Source: Paenibacillus pectinilyticus
Lineage (GTDB): Bacteria; Bacillota; Bacilli; Paenibacillales; NBRC-103111
NCBI RefSeq assembly: GCF_001700435.1
Contig: NZ_LYPC01000014.1
Coordinates: 372,001 to 436,000, forward strand
Direction: 5' to 3'
DNA: 64,000 nt
A model generated the notes under the pieces. It saw nothing but the letters and a program-made list of their open reading frames with translations, did not search any database and was not told the DNA's origin. Below are positions 17,740 to 26,235 of this stretch, piece after piece (position 1 is the stretch's first letter; the number at the start of each line of letters is the position of its first letter). Position numbers and translations under genes: made by a program.

Positions 17740-19121
17740 AAACATTAATCGTAGATGATGAACATTTTGTTCGAAAAGGGTTAATATTAACCGTTCCATG
17801 GCAAGATTACGGGTTCGAAATTGTAGGCGAAGCGGAGAACGGGCAGCGAGCGCTGCAGCAGCTAGAAGCGCAGCTAATTGATGTCTTGATTACCGACTTA
17901 ACGATGCCGAAGATGTCTGGATTTGAGCTCATGAAAGAAGTTCAACAACGGTATCCTCAGATTAAGATCGTGGTGTTAACGTGCCATCAAGATTTCCAAT
18001 ATGCGATTGAAGCGATGCAGTATGGTGCGATCGACTACTTGGTGAAAACGCAAATTGAAGAAGGCAAAATGGAAGAAGCGTTGGCAAGAATCGAGAAACG
18101 GATACGTGAGGATAAGCAGCGTGAGCCCCACGCTGGTCACAGCAAAGAGGAAATGCCGCTAGACATGTTTCTGTTCTCCCTAGTTCCTGGTGCATCGCCA
18201 GCCGAAATAACCTGGGAAATGAAACCGACAATTATCCCCATGGAGCAGGAATGTTATCGCATAACTGAGCATGCTTTCAAGTCCTGGCAGGAGATTCATC
18301 GCATGTGGGAAGCCAATGAATTATACGAAACCTGGATACCCATCATCTCTGAATCTGTAGATACGGAAAGCTATTACGCAAGCAAGGATTGGGTGAAAGG
18401 CATGATCGAATCGATCTTTTATACCTATCGCGAGGATCATCCTACACCGCTTGTTTGTAACGTACAGCAGTTAATTTCTCCGAAGAAGAAGTCTAAGGAA
18501 CAGGGAGAGGCGGAGAAGATTAGTCGACTCTTTCAATCGCTTCACTGGATTTATGATACAAGCTTGTTTCAAACTTGGCAGCAGTTAGTTGAAGAACACC
18601 AACCCCCCTCCCAGGAATTTCGTAGAATGGTCGTTGATTTCTTGAAAGCGATCTCTCATCTGACTTGGATTCCTCAGGAGTTATGGCGAAGAAATGTGCG
18701 GTTCGAGGTAATGTGTTGGCATGAATTAAGTACGATGCTGTCCCAATTAAGGAACGTTCTACAGACAAGTTCCTTCTCGGAAGAGGCCGCAATCGGCATC
18801 TATAAAGCGATTCTCGTCATGCAGAAAGATATCGCAGAGAACTTAAATCAGGAGAACGTTGCTCAGCGAGTGGCCTTAAGTCGAAGTTACTTTGGACAAT
18901 GCTTCCGCCCCATCGTTGGGATGTCATTTCATGAGCTTTTGACTGAGCTTCGGATTCGCAAAGCGGAAGATTTATTGGTAACTACGCATAATTTTATCTA
19001 TGCGATCGCGGAGCAATCCGGTTTTAAAGATGAGAAATATTTCAGCAAAGTGTTCAAGCATCACCGGCATGTGCTCCCGACGGAATATCGTGACATGCAT
19101 CGCCAATCGACGATGAGATAG
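17736..19121 (+). CDS. YesN-type AraC-family response regulator
   Basis: The 461-residue protein has an N-terminal receiver with Asp54 as phospho-acceptor (LITDLTMPKMSG), acidic pair at VDDE, Thr in VLTC and Lys in LVKTQ. Residues ~350-455 form the AraC DNA-binding domain, with two helix-turn-helix motifs (NVAQRVALSRSYFGQCFR; IAEQSGFKDEKYFSKVFK). It is paired with the preceding kinase and followed by a solute-binding protein, which it probably activates. Possible targets are the promoters of 8879 and 19291; this is inference from position. Confidence 0.92.
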   Translation: MKTLIVDDEHFVRKGLILTVPWQDYGFEIVGEAENGQRALQQLEAQLIDVLITDLTMPKMSGFELMKEVQQRYPQIKIVVLTCHQDFQYAIEAMQYGAIDYLVKTQIEEGKMEEALARIEKRIREDKQREPHAGHSKEEMPLDMFLFSLVPGASPAEITWEMKPTIIPMEQECYRITEHAFKSWQEIHRMWEANELYETWIPIISESVDTESYYASKDWVKGMIESIFYTYREDHPTPLVCNVQQLISPKKKSKEQGEAEKISRLFQSLHWIYDTSLFQTWQQLVEEHQPPSQEFRRMVVDFLKAISHLTWIPQELWRRNVRFEVMCWHELSTMLSQLRNVLQTSSFSEEAAIGIYKAILVMQKDIAENLNQENVAQRVALSRSYFGQCFRPIVGMSFHELLTELRIRKAEDLLVTTHNFIYAIAEQSGFKDEKYFSKVFKHHRHVLPTEYRDMHRQSTMR

Positions 19122-19179
19122 ACAAATGAGTGATTCGAGTAGGAAAAGTGAATGTGGTGTGTGCATATGGTGTTGGAAT

Positions 19180-19246
19180 GTCGATCTTTTATCTACCAGA
19201 GTACGCCCACTACTCTGATAGGGAATTCGCCAAAATTAAGTACAAT
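19180..19246 (+). promoter_or_regulatory. candidate promoter of the binding-protein/permease operon
   Basis: TACAAT (19241-19246) is 45 bases before the coding start and has no good -35. GTCG at 19180 and TACG at 19202 lie upstream at about the distance seen for other activator sites in this window, but the match is weak. Confidence 0.3.
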
Positions 19247-19290
19247 AAAGGTGTAAGAGAAAGATTAATTGACTAGGGGGCAAACAAAAC

Positions 19291-21048
19291 ATGAATCGTA
19301 GCAAGAAGTTACTTTCTATCATTTTTGCAAGCAGTATGTTGGTAACCACGGTAGCGTGCTCAACAGATACGAAGGACAAGTCAACAGAAAAGCCAAAGGA
19401 ATCACCGTCACAGACTGCTGCTGCAAGCAATAGTGATCCAATGGCGCCTTATAAAGAAACGGTTGAATATTCTGTTGTTCGCAGTATTAATCAGGATCCT
19501 AAATTCCCTGCAGGTGAAAGCTACGAGAAGAACAGCTACCAAGATTATGTGGAGAAAACGTTGAATGTGAAGGGCAAGCTGTTATGGACAGCACCCTCGG
19601 ACGGCGATCAATACGCTAAGAAATTATCTTTGGATATTGCAAGTAACAAGATTCCTGACATGTTCTCCCTAGAAGGTCAGAATATCGTAAGCATGTTGAA
19701 TACGCTTGAACAATGGGATATGATCGAAGATTTGACACCTTATTTTGATAAATATGCTTCGAAAAAAGTAAAAGAGCGCTATGCTGCGAATCCCTATGCT
19801 TTCGATACCGTTAAAAACGGTGGGAAAATGATGGCCATCCCATACGGTATGGAAAAAGAACAACCGATGCTCGTTTGGGTTCGTGAAGACTGGCGTAAAA
19901 AGTTGAATCTCCCAGAACCGAAGACGATCGATGATATTAGACAATTGTCGAAAGCGTTTACGACCCAGGATCCGGATGGCAATGGTAAAAATGATACATT
20001 AGGTTTGGTTGCACAAACGAACAGCATGTACAGCCCTGCTTTTGATTTGCATACCTTAGATGCCATTTACTGGGCGGACAATGCGTTCCCTGGTACATGG
20101 ATGAAAGACAAAGATGGCAAAGTGAAATATGGCGGTATTCAGCCAGAAGCGAAGCAAGCGCTTGCTACGTTGCGTGATATGTTCAAAGAAGGATCTCTCG
20201 ACAAGGAATACGGTTTGAAGGATGGCGGTAAAACGACTGAAGACGTGAGTTCTGGTCGTGCAGGCATTGTATTTGAAGCTTGGTATGCGCCGTACTATCC
20301 GCTAGGGAACACCATTTATAACAATCCGAACGCGGATTGGAAAGCCTATCCGTTGCTCAGCACAAGCGGCAAATTGAATGTGGGTTCTAACCCGAACCCA
20401 GGTGGGTATATGGTTGTGAAAAAAGGCTTTAAGCACCCAGAGCTTGCTATTCAGCTGCTCAATCTTTCAACGGAGTTCCAAGATAAAACGATTCCTGAAT
20501 TGAATGATACCAATGCGAAATACGAAGCAGCAGGCACAGTCGCTGTTGCAAAACATCCGCAATTTTTGGATTTGGCTGTGAATGATCCTGCACTTATTTA
20601 TAACCAACAGAAGAAATATAATGATATTCTTGCTGGCAAGGCAGATAAGAGCATCCTAGGACCAACAGAAGTACAGGGTCTAGCTAACATTGAAGCTGAA
20701 ATGAAAAATCCGCTGGAAAATGTACTGAAAACGAACCCATCCAAAGATGTGTTGAATGCGGCTATTGCCAATCGTGTAGGTTACTTAGCATACAATAATG
20801 CGATGAAGGTTGTAACGGACAATGAAAGCAATATCGTCGTGACTCCGAACGTATTTGGCGGTCAAACCGAAACGATGGTTAAATCGTGGACGGATCTTCA
20901 AACACTTCAGAAGCAAACGTATCTCAAAATTATTCTAGGCTCCCAGCCATTGGATTCCTTTGATTCATTCGTGACACAGTGGAACTCACAAGGCGGCGAT
21001 AAAATCACGAAAGAAGTTCAAACCGAAGTTGATAAACGTAACAAATAA
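19291..21048 (+). CDS. sugar ABC transporter solute-binding lipoprotein (Lpl type)
   Basis: The 585-residue protein has a lipoprotein signal ending at Cys23 (TTVAC), then a low-complexity linker and a large type 2 periplasmic-binding fold. DPDGNGKND is an EF-hand-like calcium loop common in Paenibacillus binding proteins. It binds oligosaccharide at the cell surface and passes it to the two permeases downstream. ATG 19291 follows GGGGG with 7-8 bases spacing. A terminator-like hairpin follows the gene, so this protein is likely made in excess of the permeases. Confidence 0.9.
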   Translation: MNRSKKLLSIIFASSMLVTTVACSTDTKDKSTEKPKESPSQTAAASNSDPMAPYKETVEYSVVRSINQDPKFPAGESYEKNSYQDYVEKTLNVKGKLLWTAPSDGDQYAKKLSLDIASNKIPDMFSLEGQNIVSMLNTLEQWDMIEDLTPYFDKYASKKVKERYAANPYAFDTVKNGGKMMAIPYGMEKEQPMLVWVREDWRKKLNLPEPKTIDDIRQLSKAFTTQDPDGNGKNDTLGLVAQTNSMYSPAFDLHTLDAIYWADNAFPGTWMKDKDGKVKYGGIQPEAKQALATLRDMFKEGSLDKEYGLKDGGKTTEDVSSGRAGIVFEAWYAPYYPLGNTIYNNPNADWKAYPLLSTSGKLNVGSNPNPGGYMVVKKGFKHPELAIQLLNLSTEFQDKTIPELNDTNAKYEAAGTVAVAKHPQFLDLAVNDPALIYNQQKKYNDILAGKADKSILGPTEVQGLANIEAEMKNPLENVLKTNPSKDVLNAAIANRVGYLAYNNAMKVVTDNESNIVVTPNVFGGQTETMVKSWTDLQTLQKQTYLKIILGSQPLDSFDSFVTQWNSQGGDKITKEVQTEVDKRNK

Positions 21049-21068
21049 GCAGTTAGTGGCATCATGGG

Positions 21069-21097
21069 GGGCGCAAACACTGGTTTGCGCCCTTTCT
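21069..21097 (+). terminator. attenuating terminator between binding protein and permease
   Basis: A perfect 10-bp GC-rich stem (GGGCGCAAAC/GTTTGCGCCC, 4-base loop) is followed by TTTCT, 21 bases after the binding-protein stop. Partial read-through would give more binding protein than permease. Confidence 0.65.
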
Positions 21098-21131
21098 AAA
21101 CAAATGAACGAAGATGAATCGAGGTGTCAAC

Positions 21132-22031
21132 ATGAAATTGAAAAACGCTTCAGCAACCTATCATTACCTATTAATGTTGATCCCAGGCATTGCCTTACTT
21201 GCTGTATTTAACATTGCTCCATTAGGTGGTATTGTTATGGCGTTTCAGCACTTCAATCCTGGGAAAGGCATGTGGCACTCCCCTTTTGTAGGCTTGGCCA
21301 ACTTTAAAGTTATGTTCCACAACACAGCAAGTTGGGAAGTATTGCGTAACACGCTTATTATTTCAATTTCCAAAATTGTTGCAGGATTACTTGTACCTGT
21401 TGCTTTTGCGCTCTTTTTGAATGAAGTTAAGCTGACATTTTTCAAACGATTTGTTCAAACGATTGTCTATTTGCCCCATTTCTTGTCCTGGGTCATCATC
21501 GCAGGGATCATTAAAGATATTCTAGCAGCCAATGGCTTACTGAATGTGCTACTTATGCACTTGGGCGTACAAGATCCAATCCTATTCTTGGGAAGCAATT
21601 TCTGGTTCCGTCCTATCCTTGTCCTTTCTGATGTATGGAAAGAGTTCGGCTTTGCTGCGATTGTGTATTTAGCCGCGCTGACGAATATTAATCCATCGCT
21701 GTATGAGGCTGCTGACATGGATGGCGCTTCACGGATGCAGAAAATCAAATATATTAGTCTTCCAGGTATTCAAACAACCGTTGTACTTCTTGCAACATTA
21801 AGTCTGCAAAGCGTGATGAATGCTGGGTTTGACCAAGTATTTAATTTGTATAATCCCGTGGTTCAACCAACAGGAGATATTATCGATACGTATGTCTATC
21901 GGGTGAGCTTCGAACAAGTCAACTATGAAATTGGTACCGCGGTTGGGCTATTCAAATCGGTAATTAGCTTATTCCTTATCGTTACGGCTTATAAATTAGC
22001 ATCTAAATTTGCGGGATATCGCATCTTTTAG
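21132..22031 (+). CDS. ABC transporter permease, LplB-type
   Basis: The 299-residue membrane protein has about six hydrophobic segments and the permease EAA loop (YEAADMDGASRMQKI...LP) that docks to an ATPase. It is read from ATG 21132, 5 bases after GAGGTG; an upstream ATG at 21114 is less likely. It works with the binding protein and the next permease to import oligosaccharide. No ATPase gene is present in the operon, as is usual for this family, which borrows an MsmX-type ATPase from elsewhere. Confidence 0.9.
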   Translation: MKLKNASATYHYLLMLIPGIALLAVFNIAPLGGIVMAFQHFNPGKGMWHSPFVGLANFKVMFHNTASWEVLRNTLIISISKIVAGLLVPVAFALFLNEVKLTFFKRFVQTIVYLPHFLSWVIIAGIIKDILAANGLLNVLLMHLGVQDPILFLGSNFWFRPILVLSDVWKEFGFAAIVYLAALTNINPSLYEAADMDGASRMQKIKYISLPGIQTTVVLLATLSLQSVMNAGFDQVFNLYNPVVQPTGDIIDTYVYRVSFEQVNYEIGTAVGLFKSVISLFLIVTAYKLASKFAGYRIF

Positions 22032-22046
22032 AGGGAGGGACATCCA

Positions 22047-22931
22047 ATGACTGCCTCAATAAGAAAGAAACATACGACATTTGACTATGTGGTCATACTG
22101 GGCATGCTGATCATTATGCTGCTGTCCATCTCACCTTTACTTCATACACTCTCGGTTTCCTTGAGTTCTTCGGCCAAAGCCGAGGGAGGACTGGTCTCCC
22201 TATTTCCAAGAGATATGACGATCCATTCCTATATCAGTATTCTGAAGGATAAGCAGTTTTTTAAATCAGCCTGGATTTCCATCCAGCGCGTTGTATATAC
22301 AACCGGGTTAAGCTTCATTATTACCTTATTGCTTGCGTTCCCGCTTTCCCGAACTTCGAAGCAGTTTGCACTGCGAAATCCATTCATGTGGCTGCTCATT
22401 TTATGTATGTTATTTAACGGGGGACTCGTTCCTTTCTATATGGTGGTCAATAAGCTTGGCTTATTCGATAGTATGGGTGCACTCGTTCTTCCTTCTATCG
22501 TTAACGTATTTAATACGATTCTCGTGATCAACTTCTTTCGCAGTATTCCGAAAGAGCTGGAAGAATCGGCGGATATGGATGGAGCAAATCCTTGGCAGCT
22601 CCTGTTCAAAATTTTATTGCCCTTGTCGATGCCGGTACTAGCAACGGTTTCCTTATTCACCATCGTCACAACATGGAATGAGTATTTAAATGGGCTCCTA
22701 TTCATTCATGATCCGAGCCGGATGCCATTACAGACCTATTTACAATCTATTTTCATTCAAATTGATCCGAGCCGGATGTCTAGCCAAGAAATGATTGAAG
22801 CCAGCCTTGTGTCCAATAAAACATTAAACGCAGCTAAAATTGTGGTTTCGTTAGTTCCAATTATTGCGATCTATCCCTTCATGCAAAGATACTTTATTCA
22901 CGGTATTATGATGGGATCTGTGAAAGAGTAG
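22047..22931 (+). CDS. ABC transporter permease, LplC-type
   Basis: The 294-residue membrane protein has the second permease of the Lpl pair, with the EAA loop ESADMDGANPWQLLFKILLP and the C-terminal motif MMGSVKE common to LplC homologues. It follows the first permease by 15 bases, with GGAGGG upstream of ATG 22047. The operon ends after this gene, at a terminator (23047-23076). Confidence 0.9.
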   Translation: MTASIRKKHTTFDYVVILGMLIIMLLSISPLLHTLSVSLSSSAKAEGGLVSLFPRDMTIHSYISILKDKQFFKSAWISIQRVVYTTGLSFIITLLLAFPLSRTSKQFALRNPFMWLLILCMLFNGGLVPFYMVVNKLGLFDSMGALVLPSIVNVFNTILVINFFRSIPKELEESADMDGANPWQLLFKILLPLSMPVLATVSLFTIVTTWNEYLNGLLFIHDPSRMPLQTYLQSIFIQIDPSRMSSQEMIEASLVSNKTLNAAKIVVSLVPIIAIYPFMQRYFIHGIMMGSVKE

Positions 22932-23046
22932 GTTTGGAACTTGTGAATAAGAGCGGCTGTGTTTGTAAAAAGACATTCTACAAGGTTTAAATGGTAAGCT
23001 TTCTTTAGCAAAAAGGAACATAAGTTACTATTGGAGCTTTATACGG

Positions 23047-23076
23047 AAAAAAGGCCGACTTTCACGGCCTTTTTTT
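23047..23076. terminator. terminator of the 19291-22931 transporter operon
   Basis: GGCCG/CGGCC with a 7-base loop is flanked by six A on one side and seven T on the other, so it can act in both directions. Confidence 0.85.
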
Positions 23077-23230
23077 CTTTTGGCATGAAGAGTTACTGGG
23101 AATCGGAATGGGTAGTTAAGTTGCTTAACCTCAAAAAATCGGCGTCCACGAATAAAACTTTGAAAACCCCCATCTATACTTTTAATGAATACAAAGCTAC
23201 GAATCGTCTACAGCTATACAAAAAGACAAT

Positions 23231-23260
23231 TTCACAGGATATTGTAAACCGAGCTATAGT
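23231..23260 (+). promoter_or_regulatory. candidate promoter of the thiolase operon
   Basis: TTCACA (five of six) and TATAGT (five of six) are 18 bases apart, 62 bases before the coding start. This is the best conventional sigma-A match near this island. Confidence 0.5.
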
Positions 23261-23321
23261 GAATTTACGCAACATAGGTTGCGAGAGTTGAGCTCATTTA
23301 CAGCATAGAAAGGAGAACAAT

Positions 23322-24599
23322 ATGGAACAAAAACTTGCACGCTCCGTTTCTGTTATTGGTACGAGTACGCTTCCTCAGAGGTACTTTGATGATCCTATGT
23401 ATGAAGGCCTTTCCATTTATGAACTTTGGGCTTGCGCCTGTCATCAGGCTATGGAGGACGCAGGTGTCAAACCTCGCGATGTTGATAAAATCGTATATTC
23501 GCAGATGGCCAATTACGTAACTGCTGGAAATGTGCTGGCTATGGTCGGTACCCTAGAAGAGTGGATCGGTATGGCTGGAAAGCCTATTATACACATTGAA
23601 CAGGCTTGTGCAAGCGGCTACATTGCTTTTATGGAGGCATGCAACGCTGTGGCTTCGGGCAAATGTGACATTGTTTTGTGTGCGGGGATTGAAACTCCAA
23701 AACACTTCAATGCAAGAAATCAACCAGCACATATGTTGCGTTCGATTGCAGAATATGATGAATGGTGGTCGCCAGGTCGAGCGTTGTTTGATACAACGTA
23801 TTACCGCTTTGATGGCGTTAGCGATAATTTGCTTACCGATGAGCAAGGCAGATATTACATGAAGAATTATGGGATTTCCGAGGAAACGCTGGATGACACC
23901 TATAACGCTATGGCGGTCAATTTACGCCGTAATGCTTCGCGGAATCCTCGAGCCGCTGAGAGACGTGAATTTACAGATATCGCCAAAGAGCTTGGATATG
24001 ACGATGTTTTAGAATACATGAGATCAGAGGAACACAATCGCAAGATCACTCGCTTTATTCGTAAAAGAGGCAGTGTTCTCCACAATGTAGCTGCTGGAGC
24101 GATCGTTGTTTGTGCGACGGATATCGCCAAGAAATTTAGCCAGAAGCCGATTGAGGTTATTGACTATGCGAGCTCGTCGAATACACAGAGATTCCCTTAC
24201 TGTTTCCACCAAATGAATGTCGATGTTCGTGATGCCCTCTATACAGATGATGTGGATCCGAATGAGTTGGATTTAATGATTACGACTGTTATGACCTCTG
24301 GTGAGCAATTGGATAGCGCTGAAGTGTTTGGTTATCTGCCCGAAGGAAAGGGTTACCAGTATGAATTGGACGGTAGAACCTGTTTCGATGGGGACAAGCC
24401 GATTAACCCACATGGTGGCGATCTTAGCTTTGGACATGCATTCGCTGTTTCTGGGATTAATATGATTAGCGAAGCTATTCTCCAAATGCGCGGCGAGGCC
24501 GGAGACTGTCAGGTTAATAAGGATGTACGCAAGTGCTTGGTGCGCGGTATGGGGGGCGGTCACACGACTGTTGGTATTCTCCTTGAGGATAAGGGGTAA
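23322..24599 (+). CDS. thiolase-family acyltransferase (SCP-x / acetoacetyl-type)
   Basis: The 425-residue protein has a thiolase fold, with nucleophile Cys96 in EQACASGYIAF and a C-terminal NPHGGDLSFGHAFAVSG, where His and the Gly-rich loop of the family reside; RGMGGGHTT follows near the end. It is like lipid-transfer-type thiolases that work with a DUF35 OB-fold partner, such as that encoded 16 bases downstream. Such pairs make or cleave beta-ketoacyl-CoA, or transfer acyl groups. The start is ATG 23322 with AAAGGAGAA upstream. It stands out from the sugar genes on either side; the substrate is unknown. Confidence 0.85.
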   Translation: MEQKLARSVSVIGTSTLPQRYFDDPMYEGLSIYELWACACHQAMEDAGVKPRDVDKIVYSQMANYVTAGNVLAMVGTLEEWIGMAGKPIIHIEQACASGYIAFMEACNAVASGKCDIVLCAGIETPKHFNARNQPAHMLRSIAEYDEWWSPGRALFDTTYYRFDGVSDNLLTDEQGRYYMKNYGISEETLDDTYNAMAVNLRRNASRNPRAAERREFTDIAKELGYDDVLEYMRSEEHNRKITRFIRKRGSVLHNVAAGAIVVCATDIAKKFSQKPIEVIDYASSSNTQRFPYCFHQMNVDVRDALYTDDVDPNELDLMITTVMTSGEQLDSAEVFGYLPEGKGYQYELDGRTCFDGDKPINPHGGDLSFGHAFAVSGINMISEAILQMRGEAGDCQVNKDVRKCLVRGMGGGHTTVGILLEDKG

Positions 24600-24615
24600 G
24601 AAGGAGGGATTAGAT

Positions 24616-25047
24616 ATGTTTAAACTACGGCCAATCTTGAAGACCTATTATGATGCACTAGAGGAAAATAAGGTTCTGGGCATGAAGTGCGAAGAGTGTG
24701 GAGATGTTGTATGGCGTCCCCTGCCCACCTGCCAGAAGTGCGGCAGCACGGACCTAGAATGGTTTGATATGGGCGATGAAGCGATGATGGATGAGATCAT
24801 CTATGAAAATAGCAACTTGGTAGGCGATTATACCTTCACCAAAGCGAATCAGTATTTCGTAAATAAGGAACCATACTGCATAGCGATTGGACATTTTAAA
24901 GACGGAAACCAGTTTCATGCTGCCCTGTATGGTGTAAACGAAGAGAATGTAAATGAATTGATCAGCAAGCTGCCTTTTTCGGCCAAAGTAGAGTTTATTG
25001 AGATGGATGGCGGCTTTAAATCTGTTGGATTCAGGATCAAAGAATAA
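24616..25047 (+). CDS. Zn-ribbon/OB-fold (DUF35) thiolase partner protein
   Basis: The 143-residue protein has a zinc ribbon (Cys25, Cys28, Cys39, Cys42) followed by an OB fold, the DUF35 pattern of partners that bind CoA substrates for thiolases. It is read from ATG 24616, preceded by AAGGAGGG; a longer frame to 24523 lies inside the thiolase gene. Close spacing after the thiolase argues for a complex. PhlB of phloroglucinol synthesis and archaeal HMG-CoA pathway proteins are known relatives of this arrangement; which it resembles most cannot be said. Confidence 0.85.
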   Translation: MFKLRPILKTYYDALEENKVLGMKCEECGDVVWRPLPTCQKCGSTDLEWFDMGDEAMMDEIIYENSNLVGDYTFTKANQYFVNKEPYCIAIGHFKDGNQFHAALYGVNEENVNELISKLPFSAKVEFIEMDGGFKSVGFRIKE

Positions 25048-25061
25048 GCGTAGAGTGACTA

Positions 25062-25091
25062 GGGCTTGGATGCTTTCCTACTTCCAAGCCC
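25062..25091. terminator. convergent terminator between DUF35 (+) and LysR (-) genes
   Basis: A perfect 9-bp stem (GGGCTTGGA/TCCAAGCCC) with a 12-base loop lies in the 74-base gap between the two convergent genes. Confidence 0.65.
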
Positions 25092-25121
25092 CCTATATGA
25101 TCTTACCCGGGACTAGCTAGT

Positions 25122-26036
25122 TTAGTTGTTCGGTTCATTGAAACTCATTAATTCAGAAACAAATATCGGAATGATTGGATTTGTGTGGTCTCTTTTAAAT
25201 GCCAATACGAAATCCAAGTTATTATCAATTCCTTCTATGCTTAACACCTTTATGTCATAGGTTTCATCAGGTCTATTAATGTTGTTTGCAGAATGCAGAA
25301 AGGTGATGCCTTTACCTGAACCAACTAAAAGCAATGCTTTTTCAGCATCATCAACGTAATAGGAAGCATTTGGCGAAAAGCCATTTTTCATACAAAGGCT
25401 GGTAGCGTAATCTACGGTAAATGGAGAGATCTTGCGTTCAAGCATGATAAAATCTTCATTGGCCAATTCCTTCATATCAATCGAATCGTACTTCGATAAT
25501 CGATGATTGCGAGGAACTGCAATTTGCAATTCATTCGCTTGGAGTTTGATACACGCTATATTTGGAATATTAGCAACACACGAATTTAATGCAAAAACCA
25601 CATCGCATTTGTTAATTAAAAGATGGTGTCTTAGTTCGGGAGGGCTCCCTCCTGAAAGCGAAAAGTCAATGCGCGGATGCTTTTTGGCTACTGACTTCAG
25701 CGTATGATGCATGAGCTTAGTATCAAGAAATCCTTGATATCCTATACTTAGCAAGCCGATTATGCTGCCATCATCATCATCTTCCTTCCGCACGATCTCC
25801 CGAATATTATCGCATTTTCTTATGATTTCCGTTGCTTCAGGTAAAAAGCGTACACCATACTTAGTCAAACTTAGTGAGTGTCTGCCGCGTACGAAAAGTT
25901 GTACGCCTAGCTCTTCTTCCAGGTCTAATATTTGTCGGCTTAAAGTTGGTTGTGTAATAAATAGGTGCGCTGATGCTTTCGTAAAACTCAAATATTCTGC
26001 GATCACTATAAAATATCTCAAACTGAGCAAATTCAT
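25122..26036 (-). CDS. LysR-family transcriptional regulator
   Basis: The 304-residue protein has an N-terminal winged helix (SLRYFIVIAEYLSFTKASAHL, then SRQILDLEEELG) and a type 2 binding-protein-like effector domain (~90-300). It starts at ATG 26036 with GAGGGG 7 bases upstream. It lies between the thiolase pair (convergent) and the CocE-like hydrolase (divergent, 199 bases apart), so it probably controls the hydrolase and itself from the shared region, and perhaps the thiolase operon. The ligand is not known. Confidence 0.92.
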   Translation of the reverse strand: MNLLSLRYFIVIAEYLSFTKASAHLFITQPTLSRQILDLEEELGVQLFVRGRHSLSLTKYGVRFLPEATEIIRKCDNIREIVRKEDDDDGSIIGLLSIGYQGFLDTKLMHHTLKSVAKKHPRIDFSLSGGSPPELRHHLLINKCDVVFALNSCVANIPNIACIKLQANELQIAVPRNHRLSKYDSIDMKELANEDFIMLERKISPFTVDYATSLCMKNGFSPNASYYVDDAEKALLLVGSGKGITFLHSANNINRPDETYDIKVLSIEGIDNNLDFVLAFKRDHTNPIIPIFVSELMSFNEPNN

Positions 26037-26235
26037 GCGTTATCCCCTCTTCATTTGAAAAACAATCATTGGATACTTCAATTATATCTAATTTTCGAAT
26101 GTTATCTAGCGTCGGACCCGATTGGAAATAATATGGATAGAATCTGTAACAATTTAGCATCTTAGTAAAACTGCTGTTTAAATTATTGGAGTTTTATTGG
26201 TTCATCAATTATTAGATGAAGGGGAGTAATGTTAA
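26037..26235. promoter_or_regulatory. divergent LysR/CocE intergenic region
   Basis: This 199-base AT-rich region must hold promoters for both genes. No clear -35/-10 pair and no convincing T-N11-A dyad could be read, so no operator is placed. Confidence 0.35.

Larger units (their letters stand above)
22932..23321 (+). other. 390-bp intergenic region, no gene
   Basis: An open frame at 23031-23291 runs straight through a strong terminator and has no ribosome site or recognisable product. The region holds that terminator (23047-23076) and a candidate promoter (23231-23260) for the thiolase operon. Confidence 0.6.

Noticed and set aside
23031-23291. 86-residue open frame in the gap before the thiolase gene
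   Set aside because: It crosses a strong intrinsic terminator with a seven-T run, lacks a ribosome site and has no recognisable product.
26037-26235. LysR operator (T-N11-A) in the divergent region
   Set aside because: Several loose matches exist in the AT-rich sequence, but none has convincing dyad symmetry.
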